DNA of 43,598 nucleotides from Aliterella atlantica CENA595 (GCF_000952155.1 NZ_JYON01000038.1:1-43598), one strand, 5' to 3'; positions 17,429-25,903 are shown, counted from the stretch's first letter. A program made the numbers and translations. The notes: generated by a model from the letters alone, not told the origin.

Positions 17429-18244
17429 ATGCGAAAACTACCCGAATGCCGCCGCTGTAAATTCTATGCTGATAACGAACTTCTAGTTTGTGCATTGCAT
17501 CCAGATGGCATCGCTCATGGCAATGATACCTGCTCAGATTTTGAGATTACCAAGCAGAGAAGACTTAAGGAGCATAACTATAGAGCAGAAGATTTAGACT
17601 TTGCCTCAGCACTGATCAGGAACCAAGGATGCACGGACGAGCAATTTTACTATCACGGCTTATCGGAAATGATGGCTACAATGCTCTATAACCCGACTAG
17701 AGATTTATTGGAACAGCCGCTCTCAGATTTTTTCTATTATGTGCTGCGCCTATCCCAGTTATTAGCAGATTTAACTAGGTACACCCCACTGCAACTTCCT
17801 GACGAGCGCTACGGGCAACTTAGAGCAGATGAACGCAGCATTATGGTCCATCAAGCGCGGTTTTTGATTGCTCACGGTTGGGCAGAAGTTTTAACCCCTC
17901 AAGAGCGGCAGTTTCTCTACGGAGAAGATTTTTATATTGCTAGACGCATTACTAATTACTTAAGTCGTGAAAGTGATTTAACTAGAGCAGTTGGGCAGCC
18001 GTATTTTGATGATATGTTAGAGCGTATTAGCTCCAATGCAAATCTACATGGCATTGAGGCAGTTGAACGACTTTTCGGTAGCAATCTGTTGTTTGGCTTC
18101 AAATATCCTCCCGATTTTGACCTCAATAAGTGGAAAGGAATTGGGGCGGATAATCAGACAGACTTGGTAGTACCTTTTTCAGTACCAAGAACAATTGCTT
18201 TTATTAAACAGAGATTTAATATTGTGCTGAACTATCCATTTTAG
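17429..18244 (+). CDS. Hypothetical protein with N-terminal Cys cluster
   Basis: 271 residues, not assigned to a named family. The first 40 residues carry five Cys: a CRRC knuckle, CALHP and a final CSDFE, a pattern (CxxC-x-FY...CxxHP...C-DF) that suggests a small zinc-binding or Fe-S module. The remainder is mostly helical, with conserved-looking aromatic patches (FFYYVLRLSQLL, FLYGEDFYIARR), and ends with RFNIVLNYPF. There is no signal peptide and no transmembrane helix. The start ATG at 17429 is immediately before the Cys module; the ribosome site is weak. It stands alone between the metallophosphoesterase (divergent) and a broken small gene. Confidence 0.7.
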   Translation: MRKLPECRRCKFYADNELLVCALHPDGIAHGNDTCSDFEITKQRRLKEHNYRAEDLDFASALIRNQGCTDEQFYYHGLSEMMATMLYNPTRDLLEQPLSDFFYYVLRLSQLLADLTRYTPLQLPDERYGQLRADERSIMVHQARFLIAHGWAEVLTPQERQFLYGEDFYIARRITNYLSRESDLTRAVGQPYFDDMLERISSNANLHGIEAVERLFGSNLLFGFKYPPDFDLNKWKGIGADNQTDLVVPFSVPRTIAFIKQRFNIVLNYPF

Positions 18245-18682
18245 CTTTAACAAAGCAACTGCTCTAGTTCTAGCTTCAAACCTTGGGGTAATACTCAAGC
18301 GCTCAAAAAGGAGCTATAAAATTAGCACTGAGATATCAATGCTGGTGTAGAGGCGATCGCCATGAGTACAACTAAAGTTCATCACGCGATCGGCATTGGC
18401 GGCACTACCCTGATAGTCTTGTACACCGAAGCCCACTGCTGGCAGTTCCGGTTGATAAGCACTGGTGGGGTAGTCTTTGGGGAGCGCAAGATTTACGGAG
18501 AGCGCTGAAGCGGCTCTTAAGGCGGGGTTGGAGTGGGTCGAGCAGGGAAGTTAAATTAAATGTAGTAATGCTGCTTACTATTGTCACTGATTATCATGGT
18601 TCAATACTCTAATAAAATATCGGCTTTAAACTATCTATAGTTTCGTAATTTCTAAAATTAAAGCTAAAACTTAGAATCAGAT
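18245..18682. other. Intergenic stretch holding a frameshifted small gene
   Basis: Contains the pseudogene at 18362-18554, HIP1 sites, and the presumed promoter of the GH13 gene. Nothing else was recognised. An opposite-strand frame at 18405-18587 is only the shadow of the pseudogene. Confidence 0.5.
18362..18554 (+). pseudogene. Frameshifted small cyanobacterial hypothetical gene
   Basis: Reads MSTTKVHHAIGIGG... then HCWQFRLISTGGVVFGERKIY, and hits TGA at 18506. In the +1 frame the protein continues with EAALKAGLEWVEQGS and stops at 18552-18554. The joined product (roughly 63 residues) matches my memory of a common small cyanobacterial protein pattern (WQFR...VFGEKKIY...AEAAxKAGREW), so a single indel near the TTTACGG at 18492-18498 has probably broken it. 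Programmed frameshifting is possible but no slippery site is obvious. The product's function is unknown. Confidence 0.6.
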
Positions 18683-20011
18683 ATGCGTGACGTAATTTTT
18701 CATGCTTTTAATTGGAAATACCAAGATATTATCAAAGCAGTCGAGGATATACATAAGGCTGGTTATGGTAGCGTTTTAGTTCCGCCACCCCTGTATTCAA
18801 ATCCCGAAGGCAAGGATTGGTGGCAACGTTATCAACCAAAAGACTACCGAGTGCTGTTATCTCATTTGGGTGGAAAAAAAGATTTGCAACAATTAATTGA
18901 GAAATGCCATAAGTTCGAGCCTAAAGTTAAAGTTTACGCTGATATAGTCATTAACCATATGGCTAATGAGAATCGAGCAGATCGCTTGAATTTTCCAGGT
19001 GAAGCTGAACTTGAGAAATACCGAAGTCAACCAGATGTATATGAAGAAAATCGCTTGTACGGTAATTTAAGGGAAGGTCTGTTCTCGCCTTGGGATTTTA
19101 ATCAAGCCGGAAATATTCAAGCTCATGAATGGCTAGAGCGAATTAGAGTCATATTCGGTAATTTAAGCGATTTACCCGATCTAAATGATTCGCCTTGGGT
19201 TTTATTACAACAACGAAAGATGTTCATTGCTCTGGCAAAAATGGGATTTGATGGCTTTCGTATTGATGCAATCAAACACCTTACTGAAAGGATGATTGAT
19301 AATTTTGCCGATCTTGATGAAATCGCCAGTAAATATTTATTTGGTGAAGTTTTGACAGGTAGCGATCGTGACGAGGATATTTTTATCGATCCTTTTCTTC
19401 AAGAAACTTGGATATCTGCCTATGATTTTCCTCTATTTGGAACAATTAGAGAGGCATTTAGTTTTGGTGGTTCCTTAAGAAAACTTGTTCGTCCCGAAGC
19501 TGAAGACAATGCTCTACCTTGGCATCGGGCGGTGACTTTTGTTGTCAATCATGACGTTCCCTATAACAATGGTTTTCGCAGTTGGTTATTAGAGCGGCAG
19601 GATGAGCATTTAGCTTATGCTTATATTTTGGGAAAAGATGGAGGCGTTCCTTTAATATTTTCCGACCATAACGAATCAGCAGAGCAACATCCTGAAGATA
19701 AAGATCGGTGGACTAATATTATCGAACGTCCAGATTTAGTTAACATGATTCGCTTCCATAATGCCGTTCACGGACAACTGATGGTAATTTTATTTGAAAG
19801 CGATACAACGTTAGTCTTCCGTAGGGGAAATTTGGGAATTGTTGCTATTAATAAAGGCGGAACAGAGACTTGGGTTGAATTTAGTACCTGGGGTTTAAAA
19901 AATCCAGGTGATTATGTAGACTTAATTCACGGACATCAGATGAAAGTTGAGGGCAATCGTTTTACTTTATATATTCCTCTTAGAACTGCTCAAATGTGGC
20001 TAGCACAGTAG
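18683..20011 (+). CDS. GH13 alpha-amylase family enzyme, cytoplasmic
   Basis: 442 residues with no signal peptide. The catalytic (beta/alpha)8 barrel motifs are in order: DIVINHM (87-93), GFRIDAIKH with nucleophile D195, GEVLTG with acid/base E222, and FVVNHD with transition-state stabiliser D291. The barrel is compact and a small C-terminal beta domain ends the chain (LYIPLRTAQMWLA). Cytoplasmic GH13 enzymes of this length act on maltodextrins or glycogen-derived glucans; specificity cannot be set here. It stands alone in the plus direction. The ATG at 18683 is the first in frame and begins the first barrel strand (VIFHAFNW). Confidence 0.9.
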   Translation: MRDVIFHAFNWKYQDIIKAVEDIHKAGYGSVLVPPPLYSNPEGKDWWQRYQPKDYRVLLSHLGGKKDLQQLIEKCHKFEPKVKVYADIVINHMANENRADRLNFPGEAELEKYRSQPDVYEENRLYGNLREGLFSPWDFNQAGNIQAHEWLERIRVIFGNLSDLPDLNDSPWVLLQQRKMFIALAKMGFDGFRIDAIKHLTERMIDNFADLDEIASKYLFGEVLTGSDRDEDIFIDPFLQETWISAYDFPLFGTIREAFSFGGSLRKLVRPEAEDNALPWHRAVTFVVNHDVPYNNGFRSWLLERQDEHLAYAYILGKDGGVPLIFSDHNESAEQHPEDKDRWTNIIERPDLVNMIRFHNAVHGQLMVILFESDTTLVFRRGNLGIVAINKGGTETWVEFSTWGLKNPGDYVDLIHGHQMKVEGNRFTLYIPLRTAQMWLAQ

Positions 20012-20120
20012 TTAACTTCAGCAAATGTATTTTTATTAAAGTCTTTACTTTTGTTTAATTAAACTTACCGATCGCTATCACAAGTCGGTTACTAAGGAGC
20101 TGCGACCGCACACTAATCTT

Positions 20121-20636
20121 TCAATTACATTGGCTTTTTGCTCTATCAGCCACCTGTGTTAGTTTCTTCTCCCAAAATAATGCCTTGCCCATCTGTGGAT
20201 TTAGCTCGTAGCCTTTAAATCCAAACGCCTTGTATGCTGACTGGGCAACATGGTTGCCTTCCAGTACCTCTAGTGTGAGTTTGCAGCAACCCAGATTTAA
20301 AGCAATTTCTTCAGCTTTGTGGAGCAACAGTTTGGACAACCCTCTGCGACGATAGGGCGAGGCAACAATGACATCATGAATATTCAGTAATGGCTGACAG
20401 GCAAATGTAGAGAATCCTTCTAGGCAAACCACAAGTCCTGCGGGTTCGGCATCAACGAAGGCAAGAATGACATGAGCCGATTTTCTTTTAGCAAGCTCTG
20501 ATGGCAGATTTGCCAAAACGTAGTCAGACAAACCTTGACCGCCACCCATTTCATCGAGCGCGTAAGCATCCATTAATTGGATCGTAGCCTGAGCATGAGC
20601 AGGTAGACTAAGATCGGCTTGCACGATTTCCATCAT
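20121..20636 (-). CDS. GNAT family N-acetyltransferase
   Basis: 171 residues. The acetyl-CoA pyrophosphate-binding loop is SPYRRRGLSKLLL (R/Q-x-x-G-x-A/S form), preceded by the strand IHDVIV and followed by helix alpha-3 and the late motif VAQSAYKAFGFKGYE, all in the normal GNAT order. The substrate is unknown. Two adjacent ATGs (20636, 20633) are candidate starts and neither has a strong ribosome site. It is followed upstream on the same strand by the PIN-domain gene but separated by about 40 bases, so co-transcription is possible. Confidence 0.87.
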   Translation of the reverse strand: MMEIVQADLSLPAHAQATIQLMDAYALDEMGGGQGLSDYVLANLPSELAKRKSAHVILAFVDAEPAGLVVCLEGFSTFACQPLLNIHDVIVASPYRRRGLSKLLLHKAEEIALNLGCCKLTLEVLEGNHVAQSAYKAFGFKGYELNPQMGKALFWEKKLTQVADRAKSQCN

Positions 20637-20679
20637 TTGTTAGTTTGTTGACAGCGCAAAGGAATCTTACTTATAGAGT

Positions 20680-21112
20680 CTATCTTGAAGGCTTTTCTTC
20701 ATCAACAACGACTAAATCTACTCCGCAGCTACTAGCGGCAGCCGCTAGTCGAGTATCAATCGTTGCTAAGGGTAAGCCCAACCGTAATGCCAATTCTAAA
20801 TAAGCAGCATCATAAGCTGCTAAAGTTTCCTGTCGTCCTAGTATCAGCGTCGTACCCAGTGCGTTTGCATCAGTAGCCGGATCTACTTGGATTAATAATA
20901 ACTGTAATAATGCAATAGCTTCCTGGGATTGGTCTTGACTCATACGGTTACGCCGTTCGGCTACCAGTAGAACATTGGCAATCTCTAACGACCAAATTCC
21001 TGGTACAAATGCCTCAGCATCCGGCATTATTGTCAGTACGCTGTTGGCATAATCGTTATCTTCATCGACTAAGCACCAGCTTATTGCTACAGAACAGTCC
21101 AACACAAACTGC
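20680..21112 (-). CDS. PIN domain nuclease, VapC-type toxin
   Basis: About 144 residues (the ATG spans 21112-21114). The PIN acidic residues are in place: D6 in VLDCS, E44 in SLEIAN, D102 in AAYDAAYLELA and D120 in ATIDTRL. VapC toxins are Mg-dependent ribonucleases that cleave tRNA or rRNA. The gene follows a probable antitoxin whose stop overlaps its ATG (TAATG), the standard antitoxin-first order. It fits the CxxxD-type PIN proteins common in cyanobacteria. Confidence 0.88.
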
Positions 21113-21113
21113 A

Positions 21114-21404
21114 TTAAAATCTTCGCCCTTCATCAATCATCGAGCGAACTGACATTTTATCTAATGCCACTTCTCGCCGTAACTGTTGCATTTTAGCGAT
21201 CGCATTACCAATTGATTCTTTAGTTACCTTTTTTCCCCAAGCGTTACAACGCGATTGGGCTTCCTCAGCCAGTGCAGCTTCAGTATCGGGTAATGGCTGG
21301 ACAATTACTACTACCTCGACCAAAGTATCTTTTAGAGCGGTAAATGTTTGGATTTGCAAAACCCCATCTGCCCCAATATGCGAGCGCAACTTCTTCGTTT
21401 CCAT
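21114..21404 (-). CDS. Putative antitoxin partner of the PIN toxin
   Basis: About 96 residues from METKKLRSHIG. The N-terminal half (GVLQIQTFTALKDTLVEVVVIVQP) is strand-rich, as in AbrB/SpoVT or Phd-like DNA-binding domains, and the C-terminal half is helical and charged, the usual toxin-wrapping region (SIGNAIAKMQQLRREV). The stop shares one base with the toxin ATG. A TTG at 21443 in frame would add 13 residues, but the ATG at 21404 gives the natural N-terminus. Antitoxin identity comes mainly from position. Confidence 0.7.
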   Translation of the reverse strand: METKKLRSHIGADGVLQIQTFTALKDTLVEVVVIVQPLPDTEAALAEEAQSRCNAWGKKVTKESIGNAIAKMQQLRREVALDKMSVRSMIDEGRRF

Positions 21405-21464
21405 ATTTGTATCTACTAATTTATTGTGAAAAATCTTTAGCAACCCCTTTATATATTGATGCTA

Positions 21465-21653
21465 TCAACTTTCCGTAGGTGAATTTTGATTATCTTTGAT
21501 TAATACCTGACATTTTCTGCCTGCTTCTACCGCATCTTTAAGTAAAGCCCTACTTAGATGGAAATCGCCTGCTTTCATAGCAGATACGGCATCAGATGAA
21601 AGTTTAGCGGCTCGTGCGGCATTCTCTTTAATTAGGGTAGGTTTTTCGTCCAT
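21465..21653 (-). CDS. Small helical hypothetical protein (62 aa)
   Basis: Unrecognised. 62 residues, MDEKPTLIKENAARAAK..., nearly all helical, with two amphipathic helices separated by a short turn (KAGDFHLSRALL), resembling a single TPR or MIT-like helical hairpin. The ATG at 21653 has GGGAG upstream, which lies in the last codons of the preceding 65-aa frame. Seven bases separate the two, so they are probably co-translated. The following VapBC-like pair starts 60 bases on but has a different composition. Confidence 0.65.
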   Translation of the reverse strand: MDEKPTLIKENAARAAKLSSDAVSAMKAGDFHLSRALLKDAVEAGRKCQVLIKDNQNSPTES

Positions 21654-21660
21654 TGTCCAG

Positions 21661-21858
21661 TTACTCCCTTTGTTCAGCGATAATCGACTCTATATTTTCT
21701 GCTACTACATATAGCCTATCTGCTTGAGCAAACAGCAAGCTAGCATCGTTATTATTTTCCTCAAACAGAGCATTTTCAGCTTCGGCATATAGGGAGGCAA
21801 TAATCTCTTGCAAGGAAAGATAAGCTCGTTCTAGGGCAATTAAGGTTCTCGGTTCGAT
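21661..21858 (-). CDS. Small helical hypothetical protein (65 codons), non-standard start
   Basis: A clean 65-residue frame IEPRTLIALERAYLSLQEII ... IIAEQRE just upstream of the 62-aa gene. It is entirely helical with regular Ala/Leu spacing and Asp/Glu-rich turns, and its Tyr and Ala positions resemble those of its neighbour. It has no ATG, GTG or TTG at its natural N-terminus. An ATC at 21858 sits seven bases after AGG in GCGAGGTAAG, ideal ribosome-site spacing. Either a rare ATC start is used, translation begins at an internal TTG (residue 17), or the ATG has been lost by a point mutation and the gene is dying. Confidence 0.5.
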   Translation of the reverse strand: MEPRTLIALERAYLSLQEIIASLYAEAENALFEENNNDASLLFAQADRLYVVAENIESIIAEQRE

Positions 21859-22044
21859 TGTCTTACCTCGCTATGTTTAACAGTATAAGTATTTTGACAG
21901 GTGGGGGCGAAAATTTCCTAAACTAATTGGCAAATATAGCAGCAATTAACTGTTTACTAAGATTATTAATCCTACTTCTAGCATTGCTAATTCTTACTTT
22001 ACTAATACAAAATAGAAAGTTAGATAACGTGAATCAGACGTGCC

Positions 22045-23889
22045 ATGCCAACCTATCGATCGAAAACCTCCACTCAAGGACGCAACATGGCGGGTGCTCG
22101 TGCCCTTTGGCGTGCTACTGGAATGCATACTGAGGACTTCGAGAAGCCCATCATTGCCGTTGCTAACTCCTTCACCCAATTTGTTCCTGGTCATGTTCAT
22201 CTCAAGGATCTAGGTCAATTAGTCTGCCGTGAGATTGAATCTGCTGGTGGAGTCGCCAAAGAATTCAACACGATCGCTGTGGACGATGGCATCGCGATGG
22301 GGCATGACGGAATGCTCTACAGTCTGCCCTCGCGTGAGATTATTGCCGATTCAGTCGAGTATATGGTCAACGCCCATTGTGCCGATGCGCTGGTATGCAT
22401 CTCTAACTGTGACAAGATTACCCCTGGTATGTTGATGGCAGCCCTGCGGCTCAACATTCCCGCCGTGTTCGTCTCTGGCGGACCGATGGAAGCGGGCAAG
22501 ACGAAGCTCGCGGAACACAAGCTGGACTTGGTAGATGCAATGGTTGCCGCCGCTAACGACAAAATCAGCGACGAGGTGGTGGAAGAATACGAGCGTTCCG
22601 CCTGCCCAACCTGCGGCTCTTGTTCTGGTATGTTCACCGCTAATTCAATGAACTGTCTGACCGAAGCAATCGGTTTGTCTTTACCTGGTAACGGCACTGT
22701 GTTGGCAACCCACTTCGATCGCAAAGATTTATTCCTCTTTGCCGCCCGCACCATCGTCAGCATTACCCGCCGCTACTACGAGCAGAATGATGAATCGGTG
22801 CTGCCGCGCTCGATCGCTAGTTTCAAAGCGTTCGAGAATGCCATGATGCTCGATATCGCGATGGGCGGCTCGACAAACACCATTTTGCACTTGCTAGCTG
22901 CCGCCCAGGAAGCCAAGGTTGATTTTAGCTTAAGCGACATCGATCGCCTTTCGCGCCGAGTGCCCCAACTGTGTAAAGTCGCACCGAACACCCAGAAGTA
23001 TCACATTGAGGATGTCCATCGGGCTGGTGGCATCCCTGGTATTCTTGGCGAACTAGATCGGGCTGGTCTGCTGCACGCTGATGTGCCGACGGTTCACAGT
23101 CAGACGATGAAAGACGCGCTCAATCGCTGGGATGTGATGCAGACCGATGACGCAGCCGTCCACACCTTCTTCAAGGCAGGTCCTGCGGGCATTCCCACTC
23201 AGCAAGCATTCAGTCAATCAACCCGCTGGGATTGCCTCGATCTAGATCGAGAAAACGGCTGTATCCGCAACTTAAAGCACGCCTTCAGCACCGAGGGCGG
23301 ATTGGCAGTGCTCTACGGCAATCTGGCGGAGTGTGGGTGTATTATCAAGACAGCAGGTGTTGACGACAGCATTCTGGTGTTTGAGGGCAAGGCGCGTATC
23401 TACGAAAGCCAGGATGCCGCCGTCAATGGAATTCTGCGCGACGAAGTGGAAGCAGGCGATGTAGTAATCATTCGCTATGAAGGTCCGCGCGGGGGACCAG
23501 GAATGCAGGAAATGCTTTATCCGACAAGCTACCTGAAATCTAAAGGTCTAGGCAAGGTGTGTGCGTTGTTGACGGATGGTCGCTTCTCAGGCGGAACTTC
23601 AGGGCTTTCGCTCGGTCATGCCTCTCCAGAGGCGGCATCGGGTGGTAACATTGCGCTGATTCAGGACGGCGATCGCATCCAAATCAATATTTTCAAGCGC
23701 ACGATTAATGTAGAATTATCAGTGGAGGAATTAGTCAATCGGCGGGTGGCAATGGAGGCAAAGGGCAAAAATGCCTGGAAGCCTGCACAGCCTCGGCAGC
23801 GGCGGGTGAGCGCGGCGCTTAAGGCATATGCGCTGCTAGCGACGAGCGCAGATCGAGGTGCGGTTCGCAACCTAGAAGCAATCGAGTAG
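22045..23889 (+). CDS. ilvD: Dihydroxy-acid dehydratase, proteobacterial (E. coli) type
   Basis: Converts 2,3-dihydroxy-isovalerate and -methylvalerate to the 2-oxo acids in valine, leucine and isoleucine synthesis; cytoplasmic Fe-S lyase. 614 residues, the length of the E. coli enzyme. Metal and cluster residues keep the E. coli numbering at the front: D81 (VDDG), then C122, D123 and K124 in SNCDKITPG, and a further Cys in CPTCGSCSGMF (187-193). The late motif DGRFSGGTSG contains the catalytic Ser. The stretch NSFTQFVPGHVHL lacks the Cys found there in plant-type enzymes. Codons are GC-rich (GCC, GTC, CTG) against the surrounding genes, which suggests acquisition from a proteobacterium or a specialised second copy. 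The ATG at 22045 gives the canonical MPxYRS start. Confidence 0.96.
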   Translation: MPTYRSKTSTQGRNMAGARALWRATGMHTEDFEKPIIAVANSFTQFVPGHVHLKDLGQLVCREIESAGGVAKEFNTIAVDDGIAMGHDGMLYSLPSREIIADSVEYMVNAHCADALVCISNCDKITPGMLMAALRLNIPAVFVSGGPMEAGKTKLAEHKLDLVDAMVAAANDKISDEVVEEYERSACPTCGSCSGMFTANSMNCLTEAIGLSLPGNGTVLATHFDRKDLFLFAARTIVSITRRYYEQNDESVLPRSIASFKAFENAMMLDIAMGGSTNTILHLLAAAQEAKVDFSLSDIDRLSRRVPQLCKVAPNTQKYHIEDVHRAGGIPGILGELDRAGLLHADVPTVHSQTMKDALNRWDVMQTDDAAVHTFFKAGPAGIPTQQAFSQSTRWDCLDLDRENGCIRNLKHAFSTEGGLAVLYGNLAECGCIIKTAGVDDSILVFEGKARIYESQDAAVNGILRDEVEAGDVVIIRYEGPRGGPGMQEMLYPTSYLKSKGLGKVCALLTDGRFSGGTSGLSLGHASPEAASGGNIALIQDGDRIQINIFKRTINVELSVEELVNRRVAMEAKGKNAWKPAQPRQRRVSAALKAYALLATSADRGAVRNLEAIE

Positions 23890-24018
23890 AGGACTACGTG
23901 GAGCCAAAGATGGGCGTTGTGTCTCGTACGGGAGTTATCTTTCCAAAAGGTAAAGCACTAGCAACTGAAGCTAGCAATAGCTAGATTTTGCAGCGATTGT
24001 ACAACCAATAAACTTCTA

Positions 24019-24405
24019 CTACCCTGCCAACTGCCCTTTGATTGAAGCTTCATCCCAGTAAGACTCAATTAGAGCAATCTTCCCCTGCTTGTCAAATTCA
24101 AACACGCTTATACCTTCAGCCTTTGCAGTACGCTCATTGATGGCGACAACTCTCATTGTCCATTTGACAGCAGCTTTCTGACCAACTATAAATACATAGT
24201 CCTGCACGATTGCAAATTGCTTGTAGAACCTAGAGAGTAAGTCAAAAAACTTGGGTGAATTTTCTTGTACCCTCAAAGGGGGTTTGCCCACTGGGTCGTA
24301 AATTACAGCGTCAGCAGCTAAGACTTCTAACCAGCCGTCTCTATCCATAGCAGCTAGGCTAGCGTAATATTGGGAGATCGCGGCTTTTTGCGCTGCTTGT
24401 GACAT
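24019..24405 (-). CDS. SnoaL-like / NTF2 fold protein
   Basis: 128 residues with the cone-shaped NTF2-like pattern: an N-terminal helix (QYYASLAAMDRDGWLEVLAADAVIYDP), a second helix (FFDLLSRFYKQF) and a curved sheet ending in ISVFEFDKQGKIALIESYWD. The DAVIYDPVG and YWD elements are typical of the SnoaL/ketosteroid isomerase-like group. Members are enzymes or small-ligand binders; this one's ligand cannot be inferred. It is monocistronic, with the start ATG at 24405. Confidence 0.8.
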   Translation of the reverse strand: MSQAAQKAAISQYYASLAAMDRDGWLEVLAADAVIYDPVGKPPLRVQENSPKFFDLLSRFYKQFAIVQDYVFIVGQKAAVKWTMRVVAINERTAKAEGISVFEFDKQGKIALIESYWDEASIKGQLAG

Positions 24406-24667
24406 AGCGTTGTCTAACTAGCTTTATTTTCCCTGATTTTACTTGCATATCAAGATAACTTTTTGTGGAGAATGGCAGAGGAAATAAATAGTTACTGAAA
24501 ACAGGGTAGCAATTAACTGTTGGCTGATAGCTTATCTTGTTTCGTTAGCGATCGCCCCTAAATCCAAATCGATAGTCGGCGCAGACATACCTACTCAACA
24601 ACGATAATGCTATTAGTTGCATTACTGATATTTCCGACGCTGCCAGGTGCGATCGCCCCCACAGTCA

Positions 24668-24850
24668 TTAGCTATTATCTACTGATTCGTCTTGCTGATG
24701 TTGAATTTGCGCGTTCAACTTCTTGATGTGATGACGCAGAATAATTTTGCCTTGCTGCTTTGCTTGCGGATATAGTCGTTGATAGTGCGCTTTATAATAT
24801 TGCAATTGCTCCAAGCTTCTTTGCTTAGTTGCAAAACTTATTTGTTGCAT
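24668..24850 (-). CDS. Small basic hypothetical protein (60 aa)
   Basis: Unrecognised. 60 residues rich in Gln, Lys, His and Tyr (LQYYKAHYQRLYPQAKQQG), a single long amphipathic and basic helix with possible nucleic-acid affinity. The start ATG is at 24850; the ribosome site is weak. It lies last in the leftward arm of the accessory element, after a hairpin that probably ends the preceding transcript, so it may have its own promoter. Reality as a gene is moderately supported by composition only. Confidence 0.45.
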   Translation of the reverse strand: MQQISFATKQRSLEQLQYYKAHYQRLYPQAKQQGKIILRHHIKKLNAQIQHQQDESVDNS

Positions 24851-24881
24851 AATTGATTCTCACGCCTGTTACTACAAGATA

Positions 24882-24908
24882 GGAGACTAGCTAGTGTCTC
24901 TAGTCCCC
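24882..24908. terminator. Hairpin upstream of the 60-aa gene
   Basis: GGAGACTAG (24882-24890) pairs with CTAGTCCCC (24900-24908) with one wobble or mismatch. A T-rich run follows on the plus strand. It lies between the 302-aa gene and the 60-aa gene, so it is either a second terminator element or an operator. Confidence 0.35.
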
Positions 24909-24936
24909 TGTTTGTTTTACTTGTTTGGGAATAATT

Positions 24937-24974
24937 GCTGTTTGGAAAAGGAATTAATCTACTTTCCAAACAGC
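24937..24974 (-). terminator. Strong hairpin after the 302-aa gene
   Basis: A perfect 12-bp inverted repeat, GCTGTTTGGAAA (24937-24948) and TTTCCAAACAGC (24963-24974), with a 14-base loop, 20 bases past the stop of the 302-aa gene. No long U tract follows on the minus strand, so termination may be imperfect, or the hairpin may stabilise the transcript end. Confidence 0.6.
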
Positions 24975-24994
24975 AGTAGTTGATTAACCCTTAC

Positions 24995-25903
24995 TCAAAA
25001 CCCAACGCTCTCATCTTCCTCGTCTTCGTAGCTTGATTTTGCTGTTGATTGGGCAACCAACCTAGCATCAGACCACGCTTCTGTACGAGCGCTCATCTGA
25101 TAGCTTGCTTCATCACTAGGTAGCAATGCTGCCATTTCGTGTGCTTCCCCCTCCAAAGCTGGAATTGATAGCACATCAATCTTCTGCCCAGGTTCTAGTG
25201 CTGACCATGCATAGTCTTTGAGATTTGTGTAGCCAATAAAGTAATTTTTCCAATTCTCAGTCGTCGGACTTTCATGACTGACTATCCGACAGCACCACGA
25301 CTTGTTTTGCTTCTCGCCCACTAATTCTGCCTGTGTTTTGAAGCAGAACACTCCTAAAGCATGAAAGCGATCGTTTTTCGGTTTGGCTGCTACTTGATTA
25401 ACTAGAGCATGACAGGTTTCTAGCTGCGACTTGAATGCTCGTCTTTCGGTTTCAAACGTTGCCCCATTTACACCCCTGGCTGCGTACTTCAAGGGCGATG
25501 TGTGCAAAGGACTGTTGTTTTCATCCAAGAAGAATACTAAATATAAACGTTCAGTCCTGATATTTCGATCGCCTTTAAGGGCTGGATCGAATAACCCAAC
25601 TATTGCCCGTTTCTGTTGTTTTTCCGACGCTTCAACATCATACTGGTATAAATCGCTCTTGGGACAAACAAGCATCCGAGGATTAGTAATTAGTATGCCT
25701 TGCTCAATTTCTCCTGAGCGAAATGTATGAGCGATTAGTTGCGATTCGTCGAAGTTCACCCAACCACATTTTGCCATCGTGCTGACGGGGATAAAATACC
25801 CGCAATGCAATTGATCGTTTAGAACAATTACGGTCGGTAGGGTAGCATTTTTGTCTATATATTCGTCGCTAATAAACTCGTCGCGTTCAAGTTCATGATT
25901 CAT
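24995..25903 (-). CDS. Accessory-element protein, DUF5895-like (tentative)
   Basis: 302 residues, not functionally assigned. It resembles, from memory, the cyanobacterial DUF5895 proteins found with plasmid-like genes. Visible features: an acidic N-terminus (ELERDEFISDEYIDKN), a strand-rich core (LPTVIVLNDQLHCGYFIPVS, ILITNPRMLVCPKSDLYQYD), a C-terminal segment with SWCCRIV, and an acidic tail (EDEEDESVGF) of the type seen in single-strand DNA-binding proteins. Single-strand DNA or recombination-related work would suit the tail and context but is inference. The start at 25903 has AGGA nine bases upstream; a GTG at 25942 is in frame but lacks a ribosome site. Confidence 0.7.
   Translation of the reverse strand: MNHELERDEFISDEYIDKNATLPTVIVLNDQLHCGYFIPVSTMAKCGWVNFDESQLIAHTFRSGEIEQGILITNPRMLVCPKSDLYQYDVEASEKQQKRAIVGLFDPALKGDRNIRTERLYLVFFLDENNSPLHTSPLKYAARGVNGATFETERRAFKSQLETCHALVNQVAAKPKNDRFHALGVFCFKTQAELVGEKQNKSWCCRIVSHESPTTENWKNYFIGYTNLKDYAWSALEPGQKIDVLSIPALEGEAHEMAALLPSDEASYQMSARTEAWSDARLVAQSTAKSSYEDEEDESVGF

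Noticed and set aside
18405..18587. 60-codon minus-strand frame
   Set aside because: Antisense shadow of the frameshifted small gene at 18362-18554.
21927..22133. 68-codon frame with a hydrophobic start before and over ilvD
   Set aside because: Overlaps ilvD out of frame; the hydrophobic start reflects AT-rich promoter DNA and the rest is an ilvD shadow.
24607..24723. 38-codon hydrophobic plus-strand frame
   Set aside because: No ribosome site, and it overlaps the 60-aa gene on the other strand.
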